Assembly (NCBI GenBank): GCA_002786715.1
Contig: PCTW01000061.1
Coordinates: 62,001 to 126,000, forward strand
From: Bdellovibrio sp. CG22_combo_CG10-13_8_21_14_all_39_27
Lineage (GTDB): Bacteria > Bdellovibrionota > Bacteriovoracia > Bacteriovoracales > Bacteriovoracaceae
DNA length: 64,000 nucleotides
Direction: 5' to 3'
In this document: one piece after another, positions 30,571-39,026 of the stretch
Layout of the letters: every line of letters starts with the position of its first letter
How positions within the stretch are numbered: position 1 is the first letter of the stretch
The notes under the pieces: model-generated
What the model saw: only the letters and a program-made list of their open reading frames with translations
Told to the model about the DNA's origin: nothing
Databases searched by the model: none
Made by a program: the position numbers and the translations under genes

Positions 30571-30663
30571 TAATTTAAATAAAGATGAAAAAGATAGCAT
30601 TGCTCATTGTTTTTTTTGAAAAACAGTAGATCATGATTACTTGTAAATTTATTTAGGACAAAT

Positions 30664-32703
30664 ATGAACAACCCAGCCAATGCTATCATTCAAGAGTTTC
30701 TTTTAGAAAGTTTTGAGAATTTGTCAAATATAAATGAAGAATTAACTCGATATGAAAAAAATATTGAAGACAAAGAATTACTCAATGCTATTTACAGAAA
30801 GGTGCACACTCTCAAGGGTTCAGCGAGCTTTTTAGGATTTAAAAAATTGGAAAGTATTACTCATATCGTTGAGAATACACTTGATCAAGTTCGTGATAAT
30901 GTCATTCAAATACAAGCTTCCATGATGGATGTTATTCTTGAAGCCTTTGATGCATGTTACGACCTCCTCAAATCAGTAGAAGAGCATGGTGCAGAATCGG
31001 ATGAAGATTTTTCTGCTCTATTAGATAAGCTAAAATTTACAGATGAAAATGAGAGCTCAGCTCTTAAAGAAATGAAGCCCAGTTTGGGAGATGTAGCAGT
31101 ACCTCGAGTTCAAGAAAAGTTGTCTGCTAAAAAGAGCGAAGCTTTAAAACCTGTCATCATTGAAAAAGAAGTCATTGTGCCAGCAGTTGCGCTTGAAGCT
31201 CCGCCAGTTCAAATGCAGCAACAAGATGATGAACATCATGAAGAAAAAACACAAAAGGCATCAGCCCATATTAATGACTCTACTGTTCGAGTCAATGTGA
31301 AACTCCTCGATAAAATTATGAACGTCGTCGGTGAGTTAGTGATCAATAGAAACCAAATCCTTCAATTTTCAAAGAAAAATGAAGATGCCGAACTTAATCG
31401 ATTTGCGCAAGAATTAAACGTCATCACTACTGAATTGCAAACGGATATCATGACGACAAGAATGCAGCCTGTGGGCCTTGTCTTTACCAAGTTTGAAAGG
31501 ATTGTAAGAGACTTAAGCCGTGCTCAATCCAAAAAAATTAAAATGGATATTCAGGGGCAAGATACTGAATTAGATAAAACTTTGATTGAAGTTATTAAAG
31601 ATCCAATGACCCACTTGGTGAGAAATAGTATTGACCATGGAATTGAAAGCCCCGAAGAGAGAAAGAAACGCGGGAAAAACGAAACCGGAATTTTGGCGAT
31701 CAAAGCCTATCATGAAGGTGGCCAAGTTATCATTGAGATTGCTGATGATGGCAATGGCATAAATACGAAAAGGGTACTTGAAAAGGCCATTGCTAAAGGT
31801 CTTGTTACAGAAGAAGAGTCTTTAAAGTTGTCTCATCAAAAAATTATTAATTTTATATTTCATCCAGGATTTTCAACTGCTGATAAAGTGACCAACATTT
31901 CCGGTCGCGGAGTAGGCATGGATGTTGTGAAGAGCAATATTGAAAAGATTGGAGGAGAAGTCGAGGTCTTTTCCAAAGAAGGTGGTGGCTCAACATTTAA
32001 ACTAAAAATTCCACTGACTTTGGCCATTGTTCCGGCCCTCGTGATTGTCAGTGGAAATGAAACCTTTGCAATTCACCAGAAAAATCTTGTAGAGCTGGTC
32101 ATGTTTGAAGATCAGGATTTGGATAAAATCGAAAGGATACATGGTAATGAGTTTTTTAGATTGCGTGGAGAGCTCATCCCTATTTTTAGGTTGAACAACG
32201 TTTTGAAAATGCCAATCTCTGAATCTACTAATCATGTTACTAATATCGTCGTTTTAAGAGCAGAAGGATTTGATTACGGATTGATAGTGGACCATGTTCT
32301 AGACACTCAGGAAATTGTTGTGAAGCCATTGTCTCGTAAGCTTAAGAATCAATCGCTTTATGCTGGCGCGACCATTATGGGAGATGGAAGAGTTGCACTA
32401 ATCATTGATGCTTACGGTTTCTACAATGTTGTTGAACATGCACAATCTACCCAAGAAGTTGTAAAAGAGCATAATGCTGAAAATGCAGATGCATTAAATT
32501 CGGATCTCCAAGAGTATTTACTTTGTTCTTTAGGCGACAAAGCTCGATACGCCATTCCTTTATGTTTGATCAACAGATTAGAAGAATTTAAACCTTCATC
32601 GATAGAGTGGTCTGGTAAGCAAGCCATTGTGAGGTATAGAGATGAGGCAATGCCTTTAGTTAATATTGAAAAACTACTTGGAACTGATCAAAAATCAGCT
32701 TAG
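30664..32703 (+). CDS. cheA: CheA histidine kinase, C-terminus split by frameshift
   Basis: 679 residues. Hpt domain with H48 in VHTLKGSASFLG, a Glu/Lys/Ala linker (about 130-215) with no recognisable P2 CheY-binding domain, P3 dimerisation helices (VNVKLLDKIMNVVGELVINRN), P4 ATPase (N box LVRNSIDHGIE, DDGNGI, SGRGVGMDV), a P5 CheW-like domain (about 455-590) and the first half of a second CheW-like domain (about 615-679). The reading frame then ends at TAG 32701, and the rest of that domain plus a receiver continues in the -1 frame as the next entry. The protein may be truncated, frameshifted on purpose, or intact if the sequence lacks one A. Confidence 0.9.
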   Translation: MNNPANAIIQEFLLESFENLSNINEELTRYEKNIEDKELLNAIYRKVHTLKGSASFLGFKKLESITHIVENTLDQVRDNVIQIQASMMDVILEAFDACYDLLKSVEEHGAESDEDFSALLDKLKFTDENESSALKEMKPSLGDVAVPRVQEKLSAKKSEALKPVIIEKEVIVPAVALEAPPVQMQQQDDEHHEEKTQKASAHINDSTVRVNVKLLDKIMNVVGELVINRNQILQFSKKNEDAELNRFAQELNVITTELQTDIMTTRMQPVGLVFTKFERIVRDLSRAQSKKIKMDIQGQDTELDKTLIEVIKDPMTHLVRNSIDHGIESPEERKKRGKNETGILAIKAYHEGGQVIIEIADDGNGINTKRVLEKAIAKGLVTEEESLKLSHQKIINFIFHPGFSTADKVTNISGRGVGMDVVKSNIEKIGGEVEVFSKEGGGSTFKLKIPLTLAIVPALVIVSGNETFAIHQKNLVELVMFEDQDLDKIERIHGNEFFRLRGELIPIFRLNNVLKMPISESTNHVTNIVVLRAEGFDYGLIVDHVLDTQEIVVKPLSRKLKNQSLYAGATIMGDGRVALIIDAYGFYNVVEHAQSTQEVVKEHNAENADALNSDLQEYLLCSLGDKARYAIPLCLINRLEEFKPSSIEWSGKQAIVRYRDEAMPLVNIEKLLGTDQKSA

Positions 32704-32711
32704 AGAGCTTG
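32689..32711 (+). other. Apparent -1 frameshift site within cheA
   Basis: The run ATCAAAAATCAG (five A at 32690-32694) sits where the cheA frame must shift by -1 to enter the downstream frame, which is open from 32688. One extra A would fuse the two frames into 888 residues. The joined sequence reads TDQKISLESLKDYD and aligns with TDPKNLRSLVDVNA of the intact paralogue at 39027. Confidence 0.7.
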
Positions 32712-33329
32712 AAAGATTATGATTCCATCTCATGTATTGTTGTTCAGTTTCAAAATCAACTTTTTGGATTAATTGTTCATGAAATTCTTGATATTGGCTT
32801 AACAGATGAAGAGATTGATTCCAAAGCCGTAGACAAGGAAGGCCTGCTTGGAGTCGTTTATATCAATGAGAAATTGACGACTGTTCTTGATATTCACAAA
32901 TTACTAGAAGTAGGGAAATACACAAAAAAAATAAAAGCCCTTAATCCTGTCAATCTCAAAGGGAAAAATAAAGTATTAGTTGTTGAAGACTCACCACTTT
33001 ATAGAAAAATTCAACTCGATTTTTTAACTGAAATTGGAATTGATGTAACCCTTGCAAAAAATGGGCAAGAGGGAATTGATTATTTGAAAGATGGTCATAG
33101 CGTTGATTTGGTCATTACTGATATTGAAATGCCTGTCATGGATGGATGGCAATTGGCCAAAGAAATCCGGAATAGCAATCGACCATTCTCACAAGTCCCA
33201 ATCGTCGCCGTTTCCACCAGAGCTTCTGAAAAGGATTTGCTCAAAGGGAAAGAATGTGGATTCTCACATCATTTAGAAAAGTTAAATAGAGATGAAGTTG
33301 TGCAAGTCGTCTCAAAGTATTTAAAGTAG
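32709..33329 (+). CDS. CheA remainder: half CheW domain plus receiver
   Basis: 206 residues from a TTG 5 nt after the cheA stop; there is no convincing ribosome-binding site. Residues 1-75 are the second half of a CheW domain (LFGLIVHEILDIG, LGVVYINEKLTTVLDI), useless on its own. Residues 87-206 are a full receiver domain with E93/D94, phosphoacceptor D138 (TDIEMPVMDG) and a Lys in EKLNRDE. The reading strongly suggests the C-terminal part of a hybrid CheA, separated by a -1 frameshift. It could still be made as a separate receiver protein. Confidence 0.75.
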   Translation: MKDYDSISCIVVQFQNQLFGLIVHEILDIGLTDEEIDSKAVDKEGLLGVVYINEKLTTVLDIHKLLEVGKYTKKIKALNPVNLKGKNKVLVVEDSPLYRKIQLDFLTEIGIDVTLAKNGQEGIDYLKDGHSVDLVITDIEMPVMDGWQLAKEIRNSNRPFSQVPIVAVSTRASEKDLLKGKECGFSHHLEKLNRDEVVQVVSKYLK

Positions 33330-33334
33330 GTTTT

Positions 33335-33802
33335 ATGGATCAAAAATTAAATGAAGACAATCTTGGATCGATGTTGGAAAAGGAAGAAGTGCAGCTTTGC
33401 GGCTTCAAAATAGGAAATGGGCATTACGCCGTTCCTGTATTGGATGTTCAAGAAGTTATTCGACCACAGAAGTTAACTCCAATTCCCCTTGCTCCTGATT
33501 ATATTGATGGCCTCATCAACCTAAGAGGTCAAATTGTAACAGCGATCAATATGAGAAAGCTTTTTAAGTTAGAAGACACACCTAAAGAAACATACATGAA
33601 TATTATTGTACGGAGTGACGACAATTTGTATTCATTAGTGGTGGATGAAATTTTGGATGTTATGGAAGTTCCGACAAAAAGTTTTGAAAATACACCCGAT
33701 ACATTAGATTTGCATATAAGAGGTTTCATTTCAGGCGTTTTTAAATTGAAGAAGCAATTGTTAGTACTATTGAACTTAGAAAAAATAATCAATATAGAAT
33801 AA
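33335..33802 (+). CDS. cheW: CheW coupling protein
   Basis: 155 residues, a single CheW domain spanning nearly the whole protein: FKIGNGHYAVPVLDVQEVIRP, the IDGLINLRGQIVTAINMRK motif that contacts receptors, and the VVDEILDVMEV strand. It should bridge the soluble receptor and the CheA kinases. It starts 5 nt after the split cheA remainder and 13 nt before the receptor gene. Confidence 0.93.
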   Translation: MDQKLNEDNLGSMLEKEEVQLCGFKIGNGHYAVPVLDVQEVIRPQKLTPIPLAPDYIDGLINLRGQIVTAINMRKLFKLEDTPKETYMNIIVRSDDNLYSLVVDEILDVMEVPTKSFENTPDTLDLHIRGFISGVFKLKKQLLVLLNLEKIINIE

Positions 33803-33815
33803 TTAAGGAGTATTT

Positions 33816-35345
33816 ATGACCGAAAAAAATGATGTGAAATTGGCCTTTGACAAAATGATAGAGTTTTCTCCCATAAATACTATGTTTGCGAGCAAAGATG
33901 GTGAATTAATCTATATGAATGAAAACTCTAAAAAGACTTTAAAAACACTAGAACAATATTTGCCAGATAAAGTGGATAAGTTAGTGGGAAAATCAATTGA
34001 TTTGTTCCACAAAAATCCAGAGCTCCAAAGAAGAATTATTTCTGATCCAAAGAATTTACCCCATCGAGCAATTATTTCAGTTGGACCAGAGAAACTAGAT
34101 CTTCTTGTATCTCCCATTCATGACGATACAGGGAAATATATTGGACCAATGGTTACCTGGGAAGTAATTACAGCTAAACTAACTCTAGAAAGTAATATGG
34201 CCAGAGCTCAGCAAATGGTGGACAAATCACCAATTAACACCATGATGTGTACTCCTGACGGGGAACTCTTGTATATGAACGAGCAATCAAAATCAACGTT
34301 AAAGAAATTGTCACAGTACTTACCTGTTCCTGTAGATACCATGATTGGTAAATCAATTGATATATTTCATAAGAATCCTGAGCATCAAAGAAAAATTATT
34401 AAAAACCCAGACAACATGCCTCACCGTGCAATGATCTCACTTGGGCCAGAAAAATTGGATCTCAATATTTCAGCGGTTAGAGATAATAACGGAAAGTATT
34501 TAGGAGCGATGGTTAACTGGGAAGTTGTAACTGATAAAGTTCATCTCGTAACAGATCTTAAGAAAAGTTCAGATGAGCTCACTCAAGCCGCTGCTGATTT
34601 AATGACAATTTCTGGATCGTTATCAGCTGGAGCAGAAGAAACAGCTGCTCAGGCCAATACTGCTTCTGCTGCGTCTGAAGAGGTTAATGCTGGCGTTCAA
34701 ACAGTAGCTTCTAATATGGAAGAAATGGTTGCTGCCATTCGAGAAATCACAAAGACTACCAATGAGTCATCGACTATTTCAAATGATGCAATGAAGATGG
34801 CTTCAAATACAAATCAAATCATTTCACAACTTGGTGAAAGTAGTATGGATATTGGTAACGTTATCAAAGTGATTTCTTCAATCGCGCAACAAACCAATTT
34901 ACTTGCATTGAATGCGACAATCGAAGCTGCGAGGGCTGGAGAAGCCGGTAAGGGCTTTGCTGTTGTTGCCAATGAAGTGAAAGAACTTGCAAAGCAAACT
35001 GCAAAAGCGACTGAAGATATTACTCGTAAGATTGAAACGATCCAATCTGATTCTAAGAATGCAGTTAATGCTATCAGTGAAATTAGTAAGGCCATCGAAA
35101 AAATTAATGGCTATGCCGGAAATATTGCAGCGAGTGTTGAAGAGCAAGCGGCGACAACGAATGAAGTGACAAGAATTGTTACAGAGTCTGCGGAAGGTGT
35201 TCGTCAGATTAATGAAAACATTTCTCAGGTTTCTGAAGCTGCAGCAAATACTGGTAAAGATGCTTCGAGCGCGCAAAAATCAGCGAAGATGCTCGGAGAG
35301 CTTTCAACCAAGTTGAGAGAACATGTGAGTCGTGTAGAGGTCTAA
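33816..35345 (+). CDS. Soluble methyl-accepting chemoreceptor with tandem PAS domains
   Basis: 509 residues, no membrane segment. Two PAS domains (about 18-119 and 138-239) are repeated with an exact 120-residue period and about 67% identity. The signalling domain (about 250-509) has the conserved hairpin tip [37 protein letters not shown] and Glu/Gln/Ala-rich methylation helices. The PAS segment [11 protein letters not shown] is of the kind seen in other bacterial soluble receptors. Ligand unknown; a cytoplasmic metabolite, redox or oxygen signal is likely. AAGGAG precedes the ATG. Confidence 0.92.
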   Translation: MTEKNDVKLAFDKMIEFSPINTMFASKDGELIYMNENSKKTLKTLEQYLPDKVDKLVGKSIDLFHKNPELQRRIISDPKNLPHRAIISVGPEKLDLLVSPIHDDTGKYIGPMVTWEVITAKLTLESNMARAQQMVDKSPINTMMCTPDGELLYMNEQSKSTLKKLSQYLPVPVDTMIGKSIDIFHKNPEHQRKIIKNPDNMPHRAMISLGPEKLDLNISAVRDNNGKYLGAMVNWEVVTDKVHLVTDLKKSSDELTQAAADLMTISGSLSAGAEETAAQANTASAASEEVNAGVQTVASNMEEMVAAIREITKTTNESSTISNDAMKMASNTNQIISQLGESSMDIGNVIKVISSIAQQTNLLALNATIEAARAGEAGKGFAVVANEVKELAKQTAKATEDITRKIETIQSDSKNAVNAISEISKAIEKINGYAGNIAASVEEQAATTNEVTRIVTESAEGVRQINENISQVSEAAANTGKDASSAQKSAKMLGELSTKLREHVSRVEV

Positions 35346-35346
35346 T

Positions 35347-36393
35347 TTGAAAGTACTCGTTGTTGATGATTCTGTAGTTTTTAGAATGGCAATTTCCCAG
35401 GCGCTCTCTGAAGTGCCTGGGATTTCCAATCCTAAGACCGTTAGCAATGGGCAATTGGCCATTCAACATTTGAAAAATTTTCCTGATACAGATCTGATTA
35501 CTTTAGATCTGGAAATGCCAGTTATGGATGGCATTCAAACTATTAAAGAAATTCGCAAGTTTAATCGTAAAGTGATCATTATTGTTTTTTCTTCTCTTAG
35601 CGTTAAGGGAGCGGAGAAAACGCTAGAAGCTCTAACCAGTGGTGCCAATGATTTTGTTACAAAGCAAGAAGCAGGTGGGGCTACAAGTATCGATGCAAGT
35701 CTGGGAATGATTCGAGAGCTCTTATTGCCTAAAGTCTCGGCTTTTTCTAAAAGACAAAACTCTGAACCGATAGCTCAAGAAACGCTCAAAACTAAAACAG
35801 AAGATTTGATTAGCATGACAATAAAACCTCGTTTGATTGTTATTGGTTCTTCAACAGGAGGACCTGAAGCTCTATCAACTATTTTCAAAGGTCTTAATGT
35901 AAGAGCAAATATTCCTATTTTAATTGTTCAGCATATGCCTCCCATCTTTACTGATAAGTTAGCCCAAATGCTTAACAATCTAACTCCGTACGCGGAAGTT
36001 CGTGAGGCCAAGGTTGGAGATGAACTCGCACCGGGTGTTGCTTATATCGCACCGGGAGACTTTCATATGACATTGGAGCAAGGGGGAATGATTAAATTAA
36101 ATCAAGATCCCAAAGTTTGTTTTGTTCGTCCATCGGTTAATGTTTTGCTTGAATCAGTCGCTAAGAATTTTAAAGAGCAACTTGCTTGCTTTATCCTGAC
36201 AGGAATGGGTGATGACGGTGCTGAAGGTTGTAAAAAACTTCCAGCAGCCAAAACATATCAGTTTGTTCAGAGCAAAGACACTTCTGTGGTTTGGGGAATG
36301 CCTGGCGCAACTCTGCAAGCAATTCCTTCAGCGAAGATTCTTCATTTGAATGATGTTTCTTCAATCTTAAATAATATTTTCAATAGGATTTAA
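35347..36393 (+). CDS. cheB: CheB receptor methylesterase/deamidase
   Basis: 348 residues from a TTG start with AGAGG 6 nt upstream, 1 nt after the receptor stop. Receiver domain with D54 (LDLEMPVMDG), a linker, then the methylesterase domain with the catalytic triad visible as GSSTGGPEAL (Ser), QHMPP (His) and TGMGDDG (Asp). It removes methyl groups from receptor glutamates and deamidates glutamines. All catalytic positions are intact. Confidence 0.93.
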   Translation: MKVLVVDDSVVFRMAISQALSEVPGISNPKTVSNGQLAIQHLKNFPDTDLITLDLEMPVMDGIQTIKEIRKFNRKVIIIVFSSLSVKGAEKTLEALTSGANDFVTKQEAGGATSIDASLGMIRELLLPKVSAFSKRQNSEPIAQETLKTKTEDLISMTIKPRLIVIGSSTGGPEALSTIFKGLNVRANIPILIVQHMPPIFTDKLAQMLNNLTPYAEVREAKVGDELAPGVAYIAPGDFHMTLEQGGMIKLNQDPKVCFVRPSVNVLLESVAKNFKEQLACFILTGMGDDGAEGCKKLPAAKTYQFVQSKDTSVVWGMPGATLQAIPSAKILHLNDVSSILNNIFNRI

Positions 36394-36395
36394 TT

Positions 36396-37364
36396 ATGTA
36401 CTTAGGGCAATATTTAATTGAGAAAAAACTAGTTAACGAGAAAGACGTTCTGAGTTCTGTTCTTGAACAAGTGGAGAGTTCCCCTTCTGTGTTAAGGATC
36501 ATCTCTGATCTTAATTTGGTTCCTCCTGCTGTTCTTATCGGTATTGTTGATGCATCAATTAAAGCTCAGAAGAGCGTGAGTCAGATTCTTCTTGAGAAAA
36601 AGCTAATTTCAACTCAAGACTTTGAAAAAGTTTTAAGCGAGCAAGCTCGTCAAACAAGAACTCTTTCTGAAATAATCGTAGAGAAAAAACTTTTAAATCA
36701 CGAAGATTGCCAAGCTGCAATTGAAGAATCTCAGGTTTTAGATTCGAGTTCTGCTTCAAGCGAATCGGAAGGTGATGTAAAGACAGATGTAAGCTCTGCT
36801 GAGGATGGAGATGATGAAGAAATTTCCTGGGCAGCTCTTGAAACTTTAAAAGAAACTGGTGCGGTACCTGAAGAAGAAATAAAGCGACTTGAGGCCAAGC
36901 TAAAAAAAAAAAGTGAAGTAGAACAACCTCCAGCTATCGAAGAAAAATCTAGTGAAATGACTTTGGATTTGTTTACTACTGAGTTCGTCACTCTTCTGAA
37001 TGAGAATAGAGTTCAAGAATTGAAGGAAAAGCTCAATCTACTTGAGGTAGATGGCCTGGATTCCATAGATCAAATTTTTAATGAGCTACACTTACTGACG
37101 GGGGCCGCTAAAATGGCCGGATTGCAACTCTTCGCAAAACTCTTTGAAAGTTGGGAAAAAGTAATAGAGTCGATGAAGAAAACTCAACGGCTAGATCATT
37201 CTTTGATTTCGGAAGGACATTTTATGCTTGATCTCGCATTCAGCTTGAGAAATGGCTTAATAGATTTTGGTAAAGAATCAGTTCTACTTAACAAATTACA
37301 ACTTAAAGAAAAATATTTAGATAATATGAAGAAAGCAATTCTTATTGTAAAAAAGGCAGGATAA
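36396..37364 (+). CDS. Three MshEN-like repeats plus Hpt-like domain
   Basis: 322 residues. The N-terminal 110 residues contain three units of the form LGQYLIEKKLVNEKDVLSSVLEQ, VSQILLEKKLISTQDFEKVLSEQ and LSEIIVEKKLLNHEDCQAAIEES, resembling the N-terminal domain of type II secretion/MSHA ATPases, some of which bind c-di-GMP, though the usual Arg-Leu-Gly start is degenerate. An acidic linker (about 113-195) leads to a helical domain with ELHLLTGAAKMAG, an H box like that of Hpt domains but with Thr for Lys. Possibly a phosphotransfer or CheA-like scaffold protein. Function is not known. Confidence 0.6.
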   Translation: MYLGQYLIEKKLVNEKDVLSSVLEQVESSPSVLRIISDLNLVPPAVLIGIVDASIKAQKSVSQILLEKKLISTQDFEKVLSEQARQTRTLSEIIVEKKLLNHEDCQAAIEESQVLDSSSASSESEGDVKTDVSSAEDGDDEEISWAALETLKETGAVPEEEIKRLEAKLKKKSEVEQPPAIEEKSSEMTLDLFTTEFVTLLNENRVQELKEKLNLLEVDGLDSIDQIFNELHLLTGAAKMAGLQLFAKLFESWEKVIESMKKTQRLDHSLISEGHFMLDLAFSLRNGLIDFGKESVLLNKLQLKEKYLDNMKKAILIVKKAG

Positions 37365-37368
37365 TAGA

Positions 37369-37734
37369 ATGAAAATTTTAATTGTCGATGATTCAAAGCC
37401 AATCTTTATGATGGTTTCTCAGATGCTTAAAGAGCTGGGCCATGATCCCATTTGGGCCGAAGAAGGGCAAAAAGCGATTCAAGTGTTGTCTGAACATCCA
37501 GATGTCTCTCTCATTTTATTAGATTGGAATATGCCAGTTATGAATGGTTTGGAATTTCTTCAATTGAACAAAGAAGATAAATTTTTCGATCACCCCATTG
37601 TTATGATGACAACTGAAAATTCTCCTGAAAAAATCCAAGCTGCTCTTGAATGTGGTGCTGCAGATTATATTATGAAACCGTTCACATCTGACATTCTTCA
37701 AAGCAAGATCGAAATGGTCATAGACATGATGTAG
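37369..37734 (+). CDS. CheY-like response regulator 2
   Basis: 121 residues, single receiver: D7/D8, phosphoacceptor D52 (LDWNMPVMNG), T80/T81 and K104. Four nt after the MshEN-Hpt gene and 8 nt before cheR. A second DWNMP-type CheY in the operon; which kinase it serves is unknown. Confidence 0.9.
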   Translation: MKILIVDDSKPIFMMVSQMLKELGHDPIWAEEGQKAIQVLSEHPDVSLILLDWNMPVMNGLEFLQLNKEDKFFDHPIVMMTTENSPEKIQAALECGAADYIMKPFTSDILQSKIEMVIDMM

Positions 37735-37742
37735 GGGTTTAA

Positions 37743-38564
37743 ATGAAAGATGAAATTTATAAATTTTTTGCGGATTACGTTTTTAAACACTCAGGTATTT
37801 CCTATAAGCCAGGAGACTATTATCGGCTCGATTCAAGAATAATGACACTCATGAGAGCTTTCTCAGTTGATACGCCTGAGGCGCTATACCAGCTTTACGT
37901 TCAAAATATTTCTAAGGAAATGCACACACTGCTCATCGACCTATTTACCAATAATGAAACATATTTCATGCGTGACGTGAAACCTTTTAAGGCCTTGGCA
38001 AAAGGCATTCTGCCTGCTTTAGTAGAGAAAATGACACTTCCTACGCCAATTCAGATTTGGTCATGCGCTTGTAGTACTGGACAAGAGATTTACAGCATCA
38101 TGATGGCGACTGAGACGTTTGGATCATCTGAGCTTTTAAGCAAAATTCGAATTGAAGCTACAGATTTATCTACAGAAGCTTTAGCAAAGGCCCAAAAAGC
38201 TGAATATAATGGCCTTGAAGTGCAAAGGGGTTTACCTGCCAACCTATTGATAAAATATTTCGAAAAAAAAGAAGATCAAGAGCTTTGGAGTGTTAAACCC
38301 GAACTTAAAAGTAGGGTAACATTTGCTCAATTTAATCTATTAAAGGATAAGTATCCTATAAATAAATACCATATAGTTTTTTGTCGGAATGTTCTCATTT
38401 ATCAAGAGATTGAAAACAAAAGATACATTCTGGAGAAAATCCATGATGCTTTAAAACCTGGTGGTTATCTCATCTTTGGAGCAGGTGAGAGTTTGATTGG
38501 AGTAACATTGCCTTTTACTCAAGTTGAGTTTGAAGGTGCTTATGTTTATCAAAAAAAGTCTTAA
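37743..38564 (+). CDS. cheR: CheR receptor methyltransferase
   Basis: 273 residues. N-terminal helical domain (YKFFADYVFKHSGISY, FTNNETYFMRD) and a SAM-binding domain (WSCACSTGQEIYSI as motif I, IRIEATDLSTEAL, VFCRNVLIYQ near the end). It methylates glutamates of the chemoreceptor using SAM. The TNNETYFMR segment is the standard CheR signature (usually TTNET.FFR). Part of the che operon. Confidence 0.92.
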   Translation: MKDEIYKFFADYVFKHSGISYKPGDYYRLDSRIMTLMRAFSVDTPEALYQLYVQNISKEMHTLLIDLFTNNETYFMRDVKPFKALAKGILPALVEKMTLPTPIQIWSCACSTGQEIYSIMMATETFGSSELLSKIRIEATDLSTEALAKAQKAEYNGLEVQRGLPANLLIKYFEKKEDQELWSVKPELKSRVTFAQFNLLKDKYPINKYHIVFCRNVLIYQEIENKRYILEKIHDALKPGGYLIFGAGESLIGVTLPFTQVEFEGAYVYQKKS

Positions 38565-38595
38565 TTAATCAAAATAAAAAGTCCGATGAGTGTGT

Positions 38596-38970
38596 ATGGT
38601 AGATGTAATTTTAGTCGATGATGACAAAATAATTTTAAAAATCTTGAGCAAAAAGCTAGAGAAGCTCGGTTTATCTGTTCTCACTTATCAAGATAGCAAA
38701 CTGGGACTTGAGTCGATCGTTGCTAACAAGCCTAAGGTCGCGATTTTAGATTTGGTAATGCCAGGATATAGTGGCTCAGATCTAGCAATTAAGTTAAGTG
38801 AAAATCTCATCTTTCAAACAACTACGATTTATCTTTTAACAGCAAGTGAACTTAATGAAAATGATCGGATCAGGCTTCACACTCTAGGTTTTGATCAGAT
38901 TTTAAAAAAGCCATTTTCAGAAGCTGATCTCATTCGTATCAAATCAGAACATTTTCAGAAAGCAGCGTAA
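38596..38970 (+). CDS. Stand-alone receiver protein 3
   Basis: 124 residues from an ATG at 38596; a GTG 6 nt upstream is an alternative. Single receiver with the D/D/D acidic group near residue 10, phosphoacceptor in LDLVMPGYSG, T in LLTAS and K in KKPF. The MPGYSG segment lacks the classical MPxMDG. It ends before the second CheA gene, which has its own sigma-28-like promoter overlapping its end. Confidence 0.85.
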   Translation: MVDVILVDDDKIILKILSKKLEKLGLSVLTYQDSKLGLESIVANKPKVAILDLVMPGYSGSDLAIKLSENLIFQTTTIYLLTASELNENDRIRLHTLGFDQILKKPFSEADLIRIKSEHFQKAA

Positions 38971-38994
38971 ACTAATCTCCTTTTTTTCCGATAG
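38968..38994 (+). promoter_or_regulatory. Second sigma-28-like promoter candidate
   Basis: TAAACTAA (38968-38975; 5 of 8), 11-nt spacer, TCCGATAG (38987-38994; 6 of 8 to GCCGATAA). The element overlaps the stop of the preceding receiver gene and points at the ATG at 39027, which has AGGAG upstream. Confidence 0.35.
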
Positions 38995-39026
38995 GATAAA
39001 GAGACTTAACTTTCGTAGGAGCCACT

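Noticed and set aside
34899-35276. 125-codon minus-strand frame opposite the receptor signalling domain
   Set aside because: A shadow of the repetitive methyl-accepting helices, as shown by its repeated codon periodicity.
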